This document shows, one piece after another, positions 8,937-17,449 of a DNA stretch of 64,000 nt. The notes beneath the pieces were generated by a model. That model did no database searches. It was not told the DNA's origin and saw only the letters and a list, made by a program, of their open reading frames with translations. The DNA is from Enhygromyxa salina (GTDB lineage Bacteria; Myxococcota_A; Polyangia; Nannocystales; Nannocystaceae). Made by a program: the position numbers and the translations under genes. The stretch is taken from contig NZ_PVNL01000046.1 in NCBI RefSeq assembly GCF_002994635.1, positions 1-64,000 of the forward strand, given 5' to 3'. The stretch's first letter is position 1. Each line of letters starts with the position of its first letter.

Positions 8937-10736
8937 GTGTCCGGCCCTGTCGAGCATCTGCGTCGAGCCCATACCAGGCTGCTCGCCTCGCTCCGCCAGA
9001 ATTTTCGCGCCGATCTGCTCGCCGGAATCACGGTGATGGTCGTGCTGGTCCCCCAGGCGTTGGCCTACGCGATGCTGGCGGGGGTTCCGCCAGTCTACGG
9101 GCTCTACGCGGCCACGATCCCGCCGCTGCTGTACGCCTTCGTTGGGAGCAGCCGGTTCATTGCGATCGGCCCGGTCGCGCTCACGGCCCTGATGATCGCG
9201 TCGGGGCTCGAGAGCTTGGCCGAGCCGGGCAGCTCGGAGTGGGCGGAGCTGGCGATCTTGCTGAGCTTCGAGGTCGGCGTGCTGTTCGTGCTGCTGGGCA
9301 TGGTTCGCGCCGGGTTCGTCGTCAACTTTCTCGGCCACCCGACGATCCTCGGCTTCAACGCGGCGGCGGGGTTGATCACGGTCGGCAGTCAGCTGCGGCC
9401 GTTCCTGGGCATCCCTCGCGAGCTGCTCGTGGATCTGTCGGCGACCAAGCCGTGGCCGGTCCTGATGCACCTCGGCTCGGTCCACCTGCCGACCTTGGCG
9501 GTGGCGTCTGGGTCGTTGCTCGCGCTGGTGTTGATGCGTCGCTACGCCGAGCGCTGGCCCAACTATTTGCTCGTCTGCGTCGCTGGGATCGTGCTCGCTT
9601 GGGCGCTGGATCTGCCGGGCCACGGCGTCGAGGTCGTCGGTGAGGTCCCGCGTGGGCTGCCGATGCCGACGATCCCCCAGTTCGAGCTCGACACGATGGT
9701 CTCGCTGCTTCCGGCGGCGCTGTCGATCCTGGTGGTCGGCTACGCGTCGTCGATGACGGTGGTCAAGGCGCTCGAGGCCAAGGCGCGGGGCACGGTCGAG
9801 CCCAACCGCGAGCTGCTCGCGTTCGGCGTGGCCAACCTCGCGAGCGGGCTGTTCGGCAGCTTTCCGGTCAGCTCTGGGCTCGCGCGCTCGACGGTCGTCG
9901 CCCAGGCCGGCGCGCGGACCCGCATGACCGGGTTGATCGCCGCGCTCGGGGTGCTGTTCGCGTTGCTCGTGATCGGCGGCGTGTTCGCGTGGCTGCCGCG
10001 CTCGGTGCTCGCCGCGATCGTCATGCTCGCGGCGTCCAGCTTGATCGACGTGAGCGGCGTGCGCGAGGTGTTTCGGGTCAAGCGGGCCGACGGGGTGACC
10101 GCGGCGTTGACCTTCTTGGCGACCCTGGTGATCGGCCTCGAGGTCGGCTTGTTCATCGGGGTCATCGCTGCGCTGGTGTTCTTCGTCGGTCGGACCATGC
10201 GACCGCACACCGCCGAGCTCGGGCGGATCCCCGGGACCTCCGTGTACCGCAACGTGGATCGGGTCGAGGTCGCGCAGACCTGCCCACAGGCGGGGCTGCT
10301 GCGGATCGACGCGCCGCTCTACTACGCCAACGCCCGGTTCCTCGAGGATCGCATCGCGGCCATGATGGCGACGCACGAGTCCATGAAGCTGCTCGCGCTC
10401 GACTTCGCCGCGGTCAGCGACATGGACGCGACCGCGGTGATGTCGTTGGAGCGGCTGATCGAGGCGCTGCGCGCTGGTGGCAACGATCTCCACATCATCG
10501 GCGCGATCGGGCCGGTTCGGGATCTGTTCGTCCGCAGCCGCTTGCACGAGCTGCTGGGCCAGGATCACCTGCATCGCAACCTCGCCGAGGCCGCGCCCAA
10601 GCTGGTCGAGGCCGTGGATCGCCGCTACTGCGAGGGCAGCTGTCGGGTGTCCGCGTTTCCGAGCTGCACGCTGATCCCCCGCGCGGCGCTGGTCCGCGAG
10701 CAGGGCAAGGCCGCCCGGTTCACTCCGCAGATCTAA
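8937..10736 (+). CDS. SulP-family anion transporter with STAS domain
   Basis: A 599-residue inner-membrane permease of the SulP/SLC26 family, which carries sulfate, bicarbonate or other anions. The N-terminal 430 residues hold the typical series of membrane segments, starting with the signature DLLAGITVMVVLVPQALAYAMLAGVPP and YGLYAATIPPLLYAFVGSSR. Residues of about 455-560 form a cytosolic STAS domain (LRIDAPLYYANARFLEDRI, ALDFAAVSDMDATAVMSLERL). The GTG start fits the position of the first helix. The actual anion cannot be assigned; no carbonic anhydrase or sulfur-assimilation gene is adjacent. Confidence 0.9.
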   Translation: MSGPVEHLRRAHTRLLASLRQNFRADLLAGITVMVVLVPQALAYAMLAGVPPVYGLYAATIPPLLYAFVGSSRFIAIGPVALTALMIASGLESLAEPGSSEWAELAILLSFEVGVLFVLLGMVRAGFVVNFLGHPTILGFNAAAGLITVGSQLRPFLGIPRELLVDLSATKPWPVLMHLGSVHLPTLAVASGSLLALVLMRRYAERWPNYLLVCVAGIVLAWALDLPGHGVEVVGEVPRGLPMPTIPQFELDTMVSLLPAALSILVVGYASSMTVVKALEAKARGTVEPNRELLAFGVANLASGLFGSFPVSSGLARSTVVAQAGARTRMTGLIAALGVLFALLVIGGVFAWLPRSVLAAIVMLAASSLIDVSGVREVFRVKRADGVTAALTFLATLVIGLEVGLFIGVIAALVFFVGRTMRPHTAELGRIPGTSVYRNVDRVEVAQTCPQAGLLRIDAPLYYANARFLEDRIAAMMATHESMKLLALDFAAVSDMDATAVMSLERLIEALRAGGNDLHIIGAIGPVRDLFVRSRLHELLGQDHLHRNLAEAAPKLVEAVDRRYCEGSCRVSAFPSCTLIPRAALVREQGKAARFTPQI

Positions 10737-10785
10737 CAGGGAGACCGGTCTTCGCGTCCGCAGGCGGCGATGTGTAAAATGTGGT

Positions 10786-11274
10786 GTGGGGGTCGGGACC
10801 AACCCTGGGCTTCGGGTCGTGGTCTTGCTGATCGCGCTCTCGGTGCCGATCATGCTGGGCGTCGAGACGCTGCTGCGTGTGTACGTGCTGGGGCCGGTGT
10901 ACGGGCCGCTGATCGCCGAGCTGCGCGGGATCTACTGGCCCGAGCTGACCGACGAGGTGATCGCGGGGCGGACCACCAACGCGGCGTGGATCCTGATCGG
11001 CGTGACCGTGGTGGCGGGCTGCGTGGGCCTCGTGTTGCTGCGCGGCGTGATTCGGCGGGCGTCGGCGGCGACCGGCGAGCGACCCACAGCCGACAAGATC
11101 CGCGACACCCTGCTGCTCATGACCTCGATCCCCCAGGTGCCTGGCTTGCTCAGCACGCTGTGCCTCGCTGGCGGCGCCGAGCTGATGCCTGTGTTGATCT
11201 GTGTGGGGGTGTCGACCTCGTTCGTGGTCCTGCAGGGGTTCATGGGTGAGCGCGCGATCGAGGGCATGGGGTAG
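10786..11274 (+). CDS. Hypothetical membrane protein, 3-4 TM segments
   Basis: A 162-residue integral membrane protein of unknown function. Hydrophobic segments are at about residues 9-30, 68-87 and 115-145, separated by a polar loop containing ERPTADKIRDTL. GTG at 10786 is the first start that includes the first helix. It lies 49 bases after the SulP gene in the same direction, so it could be in that operon, and 58 bases before murE. No family signature is visible. Confidence 0.65.
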   Translation: MGVGTNPGLRVVVLLIALSVPIMLGVETLLRVYVLGPVYGPLIAELRGIYWPELTDEVIAGRTTNAAWILIGVTVVAGCVGLVLLRGVIRRASAATGERPTADKIRDTLLLMTSIPQVPGLLSTLCLAGGAELMPVLICVGVSTSFVVLQGFMGERAIEGMG

Positions 11275-11332
11275 CGGGTAGCCGTCGCGGCGCGTGCTAA
11301 GATCGCGGCCGAACGTGACCCAGGGCCCTCTC

Positions 11333-12880
11333 ATGCGCAGTGTCGGTGAGCTGCTCGACGCGCTCGATCCAGCGCTGCGCGCCGAGGCCGTCGGCTGCGA
11401 TGCCGACACCGTGATCGGCTCGCCCAAGATCGACTCGCGGGCGGTCGAGCCCGGCGACTGCTTCATCGCGATGCCCGGGCTCACGGCCGACGGTCACGAC
11501 TTCATCGATCGAGCGGTGGCCGCGGGCGCCAGCTTGTTGGTCGTCCGTCGTGATCGCGCGGTCGCAGGCCCATGCCCAAGGATCATCGTCAATGACGTCG
11601 CCCGGTTGCTGCCGACCTTGGCGGCGGGCTGGTACGGCTGGCCCGGCGAGCGCCTGCAGCTCGCGGGCGTCACCGGCACCAACGGCAAGACCAGCACGGC
11701 TCACCTCGTCGCGTCGGTGCTGCAGCAGGCGGGGCATCGGCACCTGCGGCTCGGTACGACGGGCGACTGGATCGTCGATCACGAGTCGTCGGCGAGCTTC
11801 ACCACCCCGTTCCCCATTGATCTGCAGCGGCTGTTGGCCGACGCGTGCGCACGCGGGGCCACCCACGGCGTCATGGAGGTCTCGTCACACGGGCTCGACC
11901 AGGGCCGAATCGCCCCGCTGAGCTTCGCGGCCGTGGCCCTGACAAGCTTCAGCCAGGACCACCTCGACTACCACTCGAGCATGGCGACGTACCTGCAGGC
12001 CAAGTGTCTGCTCGCGGGCGCGCACTGTGACGCGTCGGGCGTGGCCATGGCGCCGCTCGATCAGGGGCAGGGCCACGCTCAGGCCGTCGCCGCGTTCTTG
12101 CGCGCGGCGGCGGAGGCCGGGGTCGAGCGGCGCTGGCGAAGCTCGCGTGTGCCGGTCGCCGAGCGCGACGCCGAGATCTGTGTGATCGAGCGTGACCCCA
12201 GCGCGGTTGGCCTGGCGGCGCAGCTGCGGACGCCCGTCGGCCCGCTCGCGCTGCGCTCGCCGTTGGTCGGTGAGTTCAACCTCGACAACTTGATGGCCGC
12301 CGTCGGTCTCTCGATCGGGCTGGGGGTCGCGCTCGAGCACATCGAGGCCGCGCTCGCGCAGGCCCGCGGCGCGCCCGGGCGGCTCGAGGCGGTGAGGTCC
12401 GACGGGCACGCGGGTCCGGCGGTCTACGTCGACTACGCCCATACCCCAGACGCGGTTGCGCGGTCGATCGAGGCGTTGCGCCCGAGCGCGGCTCGAGCTG
12501 GCGGCAAGCTGATCGTGGTGCTCGGCTGTGGTGGCGACCGAGACACGAGCAAGCGACCGCTGATGGGCGAGGTCGCCAGCCGCGGGGCGGATCGCTTCAT
12601 CGCTACCTCCGACAACCCCCGGACCGAGGAGCCCGAGGCGATCCTCGATCAGATGATCGCGGGCGTCGTCGACCAACACGGCGGCGGAGCCGAGCTGATC
12701 CGCGAGGTCGATCGAGCCCGCGCGATCAGCCTCGCGATCGGCGAAGCCGGCGAGCACGACGTGGTGCTCTTGGCCGGCAAAGGTCACGAAAATTATCAGG
12801 TGCTTGGCACCACGAAGATCCACTTTGACGATCGCGAGCAGGCCGAGCTCGCGCTGCGTGCACGAGCTCGGTCTGGGTGA
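11333..12880 (+). CDS. murE: UDP-MurNAc-L-Ala-D-Glu:meso-diaminopimelate ligase
   Basis: A 515-residue Mur ligase that adds meso-diaminopimelate to the peptidoglycan precursor in the cytoplasm, using ATP. Residues 115-120 are the P-loop GTNGKT; the central domain carries VMEVSSHGLDQGR and TSFSQDHLDYH, and the C-terminal domain contains DNPR (427-430), the motif that selects meso-DAP over lysine. Residues 28-40 (GSPKIDSRAVEPGDCF) bind the UDP part. ATG at 11333 is preferred; GTG at 11315 in frame is an alternative. It is away from other division and cell-wall genes, so this is not the usual dcw cluster arrangement. It ends 9 bases from the convergent VOC gene. Confidence 0.93.
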   Translation: MRSVGELLDALDPALRAEAVGCDADTVIGSPKIDSRAVEPGDCFIAMPGLTADGHDFIDRAVAAGASLLVVRRDRAVAGPCPRIIVNDVARLLPTLAAGWYGWPGERLQLAGVTGTNGKTSTAHLVASVLQQAGHRHLRLGTTGDWIVDHESSASFTTPFPIDLQRLLADACARGATHGVMEVSSHGLDQGRIAPLSFAAVALTSFSQDHLDYHSSMATYLQAKCLLAGAHCDASGVAMAPLDQGQGHAQAVAAFLRAAAEAGVERRWRSSRVPVAERDAEICVIERDPSAVGLAAQLRTPVGPLALRSPLVGEFNLDNLMAAVGLSIGLGVALEHIEAALAQARGAPGRLEAVRSDGHAGPAVYVDYAHTPDAVARSIEALRPSAARAGGKLIVVLGCGGDRDTSKRPLMGEVASRGADRFIATSDNPRTEEPEAILDQMIAGVVDQHGGGAELIREVDRARAISLAIGEAGEHDVVLLAGKGHENYQVLGTTKIHFDDREQAELALRARARSG

Positions 12881-12889
12881 CGCGCGTGC

Positions 12890-13564
12890 TTACTTCTTCT
12901 TGGCCGCAGCTTTTTTCTTGGCGGCCGCGGGGGCGGGCTTGGCCGCGGATGCTTTCTTGGCCGCAGCTTTTTTCTTGGCGGCCGCGGGGGCGGGCTTGGC
13001 CGCGGATGCTTTCTTGGCCGCGGGCTTCTTGGCCGCAGCGGGGGCGGGCTTGGCCGCGGAGGCTTTCTTGGCCGCGGGCTTCTTGGCCGCAGCGGGGGCG
13101 GGCTTGGCAACTGGCGCCTGCTTGGCAGCCGACGCCTTCTTGGCGGGGGTCTTCTTGGCGGGGGTCTTCTTGGCGGTCGCCTTCTGGGCGCTGCTGCCCT
13201 CCGCTGGTGTCGGCGCGGCCTCCCATGCGGCACACACGGCGCCGGTTGGATCGGTGAAGACCGCCAGCGTACCCATGCCGGCCACCTCGGTCGCGGGGAC
13301 CAGGATGCGACCCCCGTGCTTCTTGATGGCGGCGATCGTCTTGGTGATCGACGCGACGCCAACGTAGCCAACCCAGCTGCTGGGTGCGTCGGGCATCGGG
13401 TTCTTGTCGATGCCCCCGATTCCTCCGGTCGGGGTCAGGATCATCGAATAGGCGCCGTCGGGCATTGGGACGTCTTGGTACGTCCACCCGAACACAGCCG
13501 CGTAGAATTTTTTCGCGGCCGCGGGGTCGGAAGTGTTCAGCTCCATGTGGACGAAGTTGCTCAT
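12890..13564 (-). CDS. VOC (glyoxalase/bleomycin-resistance) domain fused to a histone H1-like Lys/Ala/Pro tail
   Basis: A 224-residue fusion. Residues 1-118 are a vicinal-oxygen-chelate domain (SNFVHMELNTSDPAAAKKFYAAVFGW, a second half GYVGVASITKTIAAIKKHGG, and FTDPTGAVCAAWE). Residues of about 130-224 are almost only Ala, Lys, Pro and Ser in tandem units such as KKASAAKPAPAAAK, like eukaryotic and bacterial H1-type tails that bind DNA or other polyanions. ATG at 13564 is set by a strong AGGAGGA site; the frame continues to 13639 without one. It follows coaX in the same direction with a 75-base gap. Enzymatic activity is unproven. The tail suggests nucleoid or polyphosphate association (inference). 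Confidence 0.8.
   Translation of the reverse strand: MSNFVHMELNTSDPAAAKKFYAAVFGWTYQDVPMPDGAYSMILTPTGGIGGIDKNPMPDAPSSWVGYVGVASITKTIAAIKKHGGRILVPATEVAGMGTLAVFTDPTGAVCAAWEAAPTPAEGSSAQKATAKKTPAKKTPAKKASAAKQAPVAKPAPAAAKKPAAKKASAAKPAPAAAKKPAAKKASAAKPAPAAAKKKAAAKKASAAKPAPAAAKKKAAAKKK
12893..13095 (-). repeat. 54/57-bp tandem repeats encoding the Lys/Ala/Pro tail
   Basis: About four direct units, two of 57 bp (KKASAAKPAPAAAKKKAAA) and two of 54 bp (the same with KPAA). They are nearly identical at the DNA level, which suggests recent in-frame duplication. Confidence 0.75.
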
Positions 13565-13573
13565 CTTGCGTGG

Positions 13574-13580
13574 TCCTCCT
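13574..13580 (-). promoter_or_regulatory. Strong Shine-Dalgarno site setting the VOC-tail gene start
   Basis: The coding strand reads AGGAGGA nine bases before the ATG at 13564. It fixes that ATG over the longer frame. Confidence 0.8.
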
Positions 13581-13639
13581 TCATGAGCCGTCGCGGCTCC
13601 GGCGAAATATCGCAGCAAAGCTCGCCGGTGGGGCGACAA

Positions 13640-14467
13640 TCAGCGGACCGGACCACGCTTTCGTAGGTGCAAGAGCCTCAACCCCTCGAGCATCAGGTTG
13701 TCGTCGACGACGTCGATCGAGCTGGTCTCGTGGGCGACCTTGCGGGCCAGACCCCCCGTTGCGATCACCCGGGCCTCCCAGCTCAGCTCCCCCCGGATCC
13801 GGGTCAAGAGACCTTCGACCAGACCGACGTAGCCATAGAACAACCCCGACTGGATCGCGCCGACGGTGTTGCGCCCGACCACCGAGGCCGGCTTGGCCAC
13901 GTCGACTCGGGGTAGCTTGGCTGCGCGCCTGAACAGCGCGTCGGCGCTGATCCCCACGCCCGGGGCGATCACCCCACCGAGGTACTCGGGCGTCGGCGAG
14001 ACCACGTCGAAGGTGGTCGCGGTTCCAAAGTCGACGATGATGATCGCCGTGGTCTGTGGTCCGGTCCCCGCCACCGCGTCCGGACCCGCGTCAAGTCGCG
14101 CGTAGCGCTCGTGGGCCGCGATCGCGGCCACGATCCGGTCAGCGCCCACGTCCTGAGGCGGCTCATAGAGGACCGGCATCCCGGTCTCGAGCGCGGGGGT
14201 CACTACCAGCGCCTCGACGCCCACATAGCGGGCGAGCGCAGCCACGATCGGCTCTGTCACCGGGGGCACCACGGAGGCCAGGACCGCGTCGTGAATGCCC
14301 GCGAAGCCCATCCCCTGCAGCGCGAGCGCGCGCTCGAGCTTGATCGCAAACTCGTCACGGGTCCAGTCGCGGTGGGTTGCGAGGCGCAGCTCGCAGCGCA
14401 GGTGTTCACCTTCGAACACGCCGATCGAGCTATTGGAGTTGCCGACATCGATCGCGAGCAGCATCAC
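13640..14467 (-). CDS. coaX: Type III pantothenate kinase
   Basis: A 275-residue CoaX that phosphorylates pantothenate as the first step of CoA synthesis. Diagnostic segments are LLAIDVGNSNSSIGVF (phosphate-1 loop), a GADRIVAAIAAHERY helix, IIVDFGTATTFDVV and YLGGVIAPGVGISADALF. Length matches the family (about 255-275). The start may be either of two adjacent ATG codons at 14467 and 14464. It diverges from the DUF2254 gene with a 68-base gap and is followed by the VOC-tail gene. CoaX enzymes need a monovalent cation and are not feedback-inhibited by CoA (family knowledge). Confidence 0.95.
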   Translation of the reverse strand: MMLLAIDVGNSNSSIGVFEGEHLRCELRLATHRDWTRDEFAIKLERALALQGMGFAGIHDAVLASVVPPVTEPIVAALARYVGVEALVVTPALETGMPVLYEPPQDVGADRIVAAIAAHERYARLDAGPDAVAGTGPQTTAIIIVDFGTATTFDVVSPTPEYLGGVIAPGVGISADALFRRAAKLPRVDVAKPASVVGRNTVGAIQSGLFYGYVGLVEGLLTRIRGELSWEARVIATGGLARKVAHETSSIDVVDDNLMLEGLRLLHLRKRGPVR

Positions 14468-14535
14468 GCGGGACTGTACCGCGCCCGCTGCTAAATCCCA
14501 CTGTCGCCGACCAGCATCTGCTACCGTGGCGGCCC

Positions 14536-16410
14536 GTGACCGAGGGTCCGCAGCCAGGTGATCACGCCGAAGATCGGCCCAAAGATCTTGCCAGGGATGG
14601 GGTCGAGTCTCGGGGCCGAGCGGGCCGCGGCTGGACGCCCCCGGTCCGCCCCGACCCCGTGTCGCTGATCGAGCAACGCCAGAAGGACCTCCGCCTGCCG
14701 CTGCGGGGCTGGGTGGTTCCGTTTGCGGCCCTCGGCACGGTCGCGGGGCTGTTCTTCGCGCTCTCCACGGTCTTCGATCTGCTGCTCGGCGCCAATTTTA
14801 CGGGTCGTGGTCTGGTCGACGCCCTGCTGTCGATCGAGCCCAGCCAGGCCACCAACACCCTGGGCAGCCTCGGCGAGATCATGGCCGCGGTCTTGGGGCT
14901 GGCGCTCACGGTCTCGAGCATCATCGTGCAGTTGGCGGCGACCCGGTTCACGCCGATCGTGACCTCGCTGTTCTTGCGCGACCGCACCAACCAGCGGGTC
15001 CTGAGCTTCTTCGTGGTCTGCAACATCTACGTGCTGTGGATCAACTTCGTCGTCGGCCCGGCGTCGGTCCCCAGCTGGGGCGTGCTCGTCTCGATGCTGC
15101 TGATGACGGCCAGCCTGCTGCTGCTGTTTCCGTACTTCGTGTTCGTGTTCAACTTCCTCGAGCCCGACTCGATCATCTCGCGGATCACCACCGACGGCCT
15201 GGCCGCGTCAACCCCGTACCGCGGTCGCGGCCGGTCCTCGATCGGCACCCGCCAGCGCGAGGCGACCCAGGGTGTCGAGCACCTCGCCAACATCGGCCTC
15301 AACGCGGTCCAGCAGCAAGACAAGAACATCGCCTCCAGCGCGACCAACGCCCTGTCCAACTACGCCATTTATTACGGCGACACCAAGGCGGGGATGGTCA
15401 ATACCTGGCACTCGATCCCCGACTGGAACCGCCAGAGCCCCGACTTCGTCAGCCTCTCCGACGAAGCCGTCGATGATCTGCGCAACCGCGGGATCTGGCT
15501 CGAGTGGAAGATCCTGCGCCAGTACCAGATGTTGTACGGCGAGGGTCTCGAGCGCATGAAGGACCTGTGCTACCTGATTGCGATCAACACCCGGCGGCTC
15601 GGTGAGGCCGCGGCCCGGCATGGGGACCTGCCGGCGTTGGATCTGTCGATCAAGTTCTTCAACACCTATCTGCGCGCGACGATCAACGCCAACGACATTC
15701 GCACCTGCTACAACATCCTGCATCAGTATCGGCAGCTCGGGGAGTTCGTCATCGAGCACCTCGACACCAACCCCGAGGATCTGATCCTCGATGAGCCGAT
15801 GAGCATGACGTCCACGCTGACGGTCACGATCGGGGCGCCGGCCGGGGATCTGAGCGAGCTCGAGCGCCGCGGCCTCGAGATCGCCCGCTACATGCGCTAC
15901 TACAGCGGCATCGCGTTTGGCCGCAACATGGCGTTCATCACCGAGGTGATCGCCCATGATGTGGGTGCCCTGTGCGCCAAGGCGTTTCACACCGACTCGC
16001 AATTTCATGACGAGCTGCTCGCCACCTTCTTGCGGGTCGACGACAGCACCGAGACCGCCGCGTCCGACACCACCTTGCAGGGTGTGCGACGGGCCCAGGT
16101 CAAGCTCGCCACCACCTACATGCTCAACGGCGCCGAGTCGCTGGCGCGCCGGATCCAGGCCGACATGAAGGACGAGCCGGCCGAGCGCATGATGGGGATC
16201 TGGCAGCTGCTGGCGGCCCTGCGTACCCGTGAATTTTGGGAGGTCAACGATCGGGGCTCGAACTTCGACTACCTGACCGATGAGCAAAAGGGCCAGCTCC
16301 CCGTGTTCTTCTCGTGGTTCCCGGCCCTCAACAAGGTCGCCCTCGAGGCCCTGCGCACCGGCGCCTTCGAGCCGCCCGGCGCCCCGAAGATCGTCGCTAA
16401 TACGCCCTGA
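14536..16410 (+). CDS. DUF2254 family membrane protein
   Basis: A 624-residue predicted inner-membrane protein. After a charged N-terminus of about 50 residues there are four membrane segments at roughly 58-82, 110-138, 158-180 and 183-210, including the family-like AAVLGLALTVSSIIVQLAATRFTP stretch. A large soluble, mostly helical C-terminal region follows. GTG at 14536 gives an N-terminus just before the first membrane segment; the frame is open further back into coaX. Function in this family is unknown to me. The stop codon lies inside a set of short direct repeats. Confidence 0.75.
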   Translation: MTEGPQPGDHAEDRPKDLARDGVESRGRAGRGWTPPVRPDPVSLIEQRQKDLRLPLRGWVVPFAALGTVAGLFFALSTVFDLLLGANFTGRGLVDALLSIEPSQATNTLGSLGEIMAAVLGLALTVSSIIVQLAATRFTPIVTSLFLRDRTNQRVLSFFVVCNIYVLWINFVVGPASVPSWGVLVSMLLMTASLLLLFPYFVFVFNFLEPDSIISRITTDGLAASTPYRGRGRSSIGTRQREATQGVEHLANIGLNAVQQQDKNIASSATNALSNYAIYYGDTKAGMVNTWHSIPDWNRQSPDFVSLSDEAVDDLRNRGIWLEWKILRQYQMLYGEGLERMKDLCYLIAINTRRLGEAAARHGDLPALDLSIKFFNTYLRATINANDIRTCYNILHQYRQLGEFVIEHLDTNPEDLILDEPMSMTSTLTVTIGAPAGDLSELERRGLEIARYMRYYSGIAFGRNMAFITEVIAHDVGALCAKAFHTDSQFHDELLATFLRVDDSTETAASDTTLQGVRRAQVKLATTYMLNGAESLARRIQADMKDEPAERMMGIWQLLAALRTREFWEVNDRGSNFDYLTDEQKGQLPVFFSWFPALNKVALEALRTGAFEPPGAPKIVANTP

Positions 16411-16453
16411 GCTTGGCCCTGAGTTTGGCCCCTGAGTTTGCCCCTGAGCGTGC
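16405..16453. repeat. Four 12-13 bp direct repeats across a stop codon
   Basis: Units of the form CCCTGAGYTTGGC occur at 16405, 16417, 16430 and 16442. The first contains the last codons and stop of the DUF2254 gene. In register, each repeat supplies an extra TGA, so the tract ensures termination. It fills most of the gap to the convergent nuclease-like gene. Confidence 0.7.
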
Positions 16454-16508
16454 GTTGGTCTGGAGCTCGGAGCGCTTGCCTCGAGTTCGAGCAGAGCTAG
16501 CTGACGAC

Positions 16509-17396
16509 TCAGCCCTGCTCGAACAGCTGCGTGGGCGCCTGTACGTCGCGCGCGAGTCGAGCCCATCGCTCGAGGGTGCCGAGGTGGTTGCAGCTGCGAA
16601 CCTGCGCCTCCTGCTGGTCATTCAGGCGAACGCCGCGGACGTCGAACACCGTGAGGATCAGCTCGACGAGGGTCGTGCGCCGACCCTCTGCCCGACCTTC
16701 TTCCCGACCAACCAAAAATGTTCCGCTGCGTCGCTCGATGTCCCAGAGTTCATCTTGATGTTCCATGTTCATCTCTCCGATCAGTGTGTGCCTGTGTGGC
16801 TCGTGGAGCGCCGACAAGATGGTCGCCCGATACGAGACCCGCCGCTCCACAGGCAGCCCCAGTGTAGCGCAGATGCCCATTCGAGCCGCCTCAATATCGC
16901 CCCGGCATCCGTGCACGGTAGCAGCCAGCACCGATGCGGTAGGCCACTGTCGCGCTCGCTCGAGATCAACCATACGCGGAACGGTCTTGGCGTTGAGCAC
17001 CAACGCGTTCACGAGCGGCGGCGCTCCGATCTCCCACGCCGCCAGCGCCGCGGACATCCGGTCGCAGTACGAGACCACCACGAGCCAGGTCGGGAGCTTG
17101 TGGTCTTTGGCCACGGCCGCCTGGTAGTAGGGGAGCATCCAGCGCTTGAGGCGATCGAGCTTGCCCTGGGCCTCGACACAAATGACGACGCCACCGAGGG
17201 GATCCTCGTGGACCAGGACCAGGTCCGGGTAGTTTGACTCGACTTGACCCGGTCGCGCTGGATCGCCTCGCTCGACCTCTGCGCGACGATCGATGGGTGT
17301 CCCCGCGACCGGCCGCTCGATACCGAGCAGATCAAACGCGAGCCAGGGATCGTGTCGAAACAGTTCGAGCGTTCCTTGATGGAGCGTACCGGGCAT
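16509..17396 (-). CDS. PD-(D/E)XK nuclease-like protein (Rpn/transposase-31-like)
   Basis: A 295-residue protein with a candidate PD-(D/E)XK core: NYPDLVLVHED, then VVICVEAQGKLD, then a helix with KRWMLPYYQAA, the PD...ExQ pattern seen in Rpn-type proteins. Residues after 200 hold a charged helical region and GREEGRAEGRRTTL, typical of C-termini in this expanded group. ATG at 17396 (MPGTLHQGTLELF) is preferred to the longer frame at 17486, which would overlap the next gene. DNA cleavage is possible but unproven. No transposon ends are visible around it. Confidence 0.6.
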   Translation of the reverse strand: MPGTLHQGTLELFRHDPWLAFDLLGIERPVAGTPIDRRAEVERGDPARPGQVESNYPDLVLVHEDPLGGVVICVEAQGKLDRLKRWMLPYYQAAVAKDHKLPTWLVVVSYCDRMSAALAAWEIGAPPLVNALVLNAKTVPRMVDLERARQWPTASVLAATVHGCRGDIEAARMGICATLGLPVERRVSYRATILSALHEPHRHTLIGEMNMEHQDELWDIERRSGTFLVGREEGRAEGRRTTLVELILTVFDVRGVRLNDQQEAQVRSCNHLGTLERWARLARDVQAPTQLFEQG

Positions 17397-17449
17397 GCAC
17401 ACGGTGTCGGCCCGCGACGAGCCGGTTTGCAGCCAGCTCGCAGAAAAGA

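Noticed and set aside
8850..10853. 667-residue minus-strand ORF opposite the SulP gene
   Set aside because: It is Arg/Asp/His-rich low-complexity sequence without domains, while the plus strand encodes a clear SulP-STAS protein.
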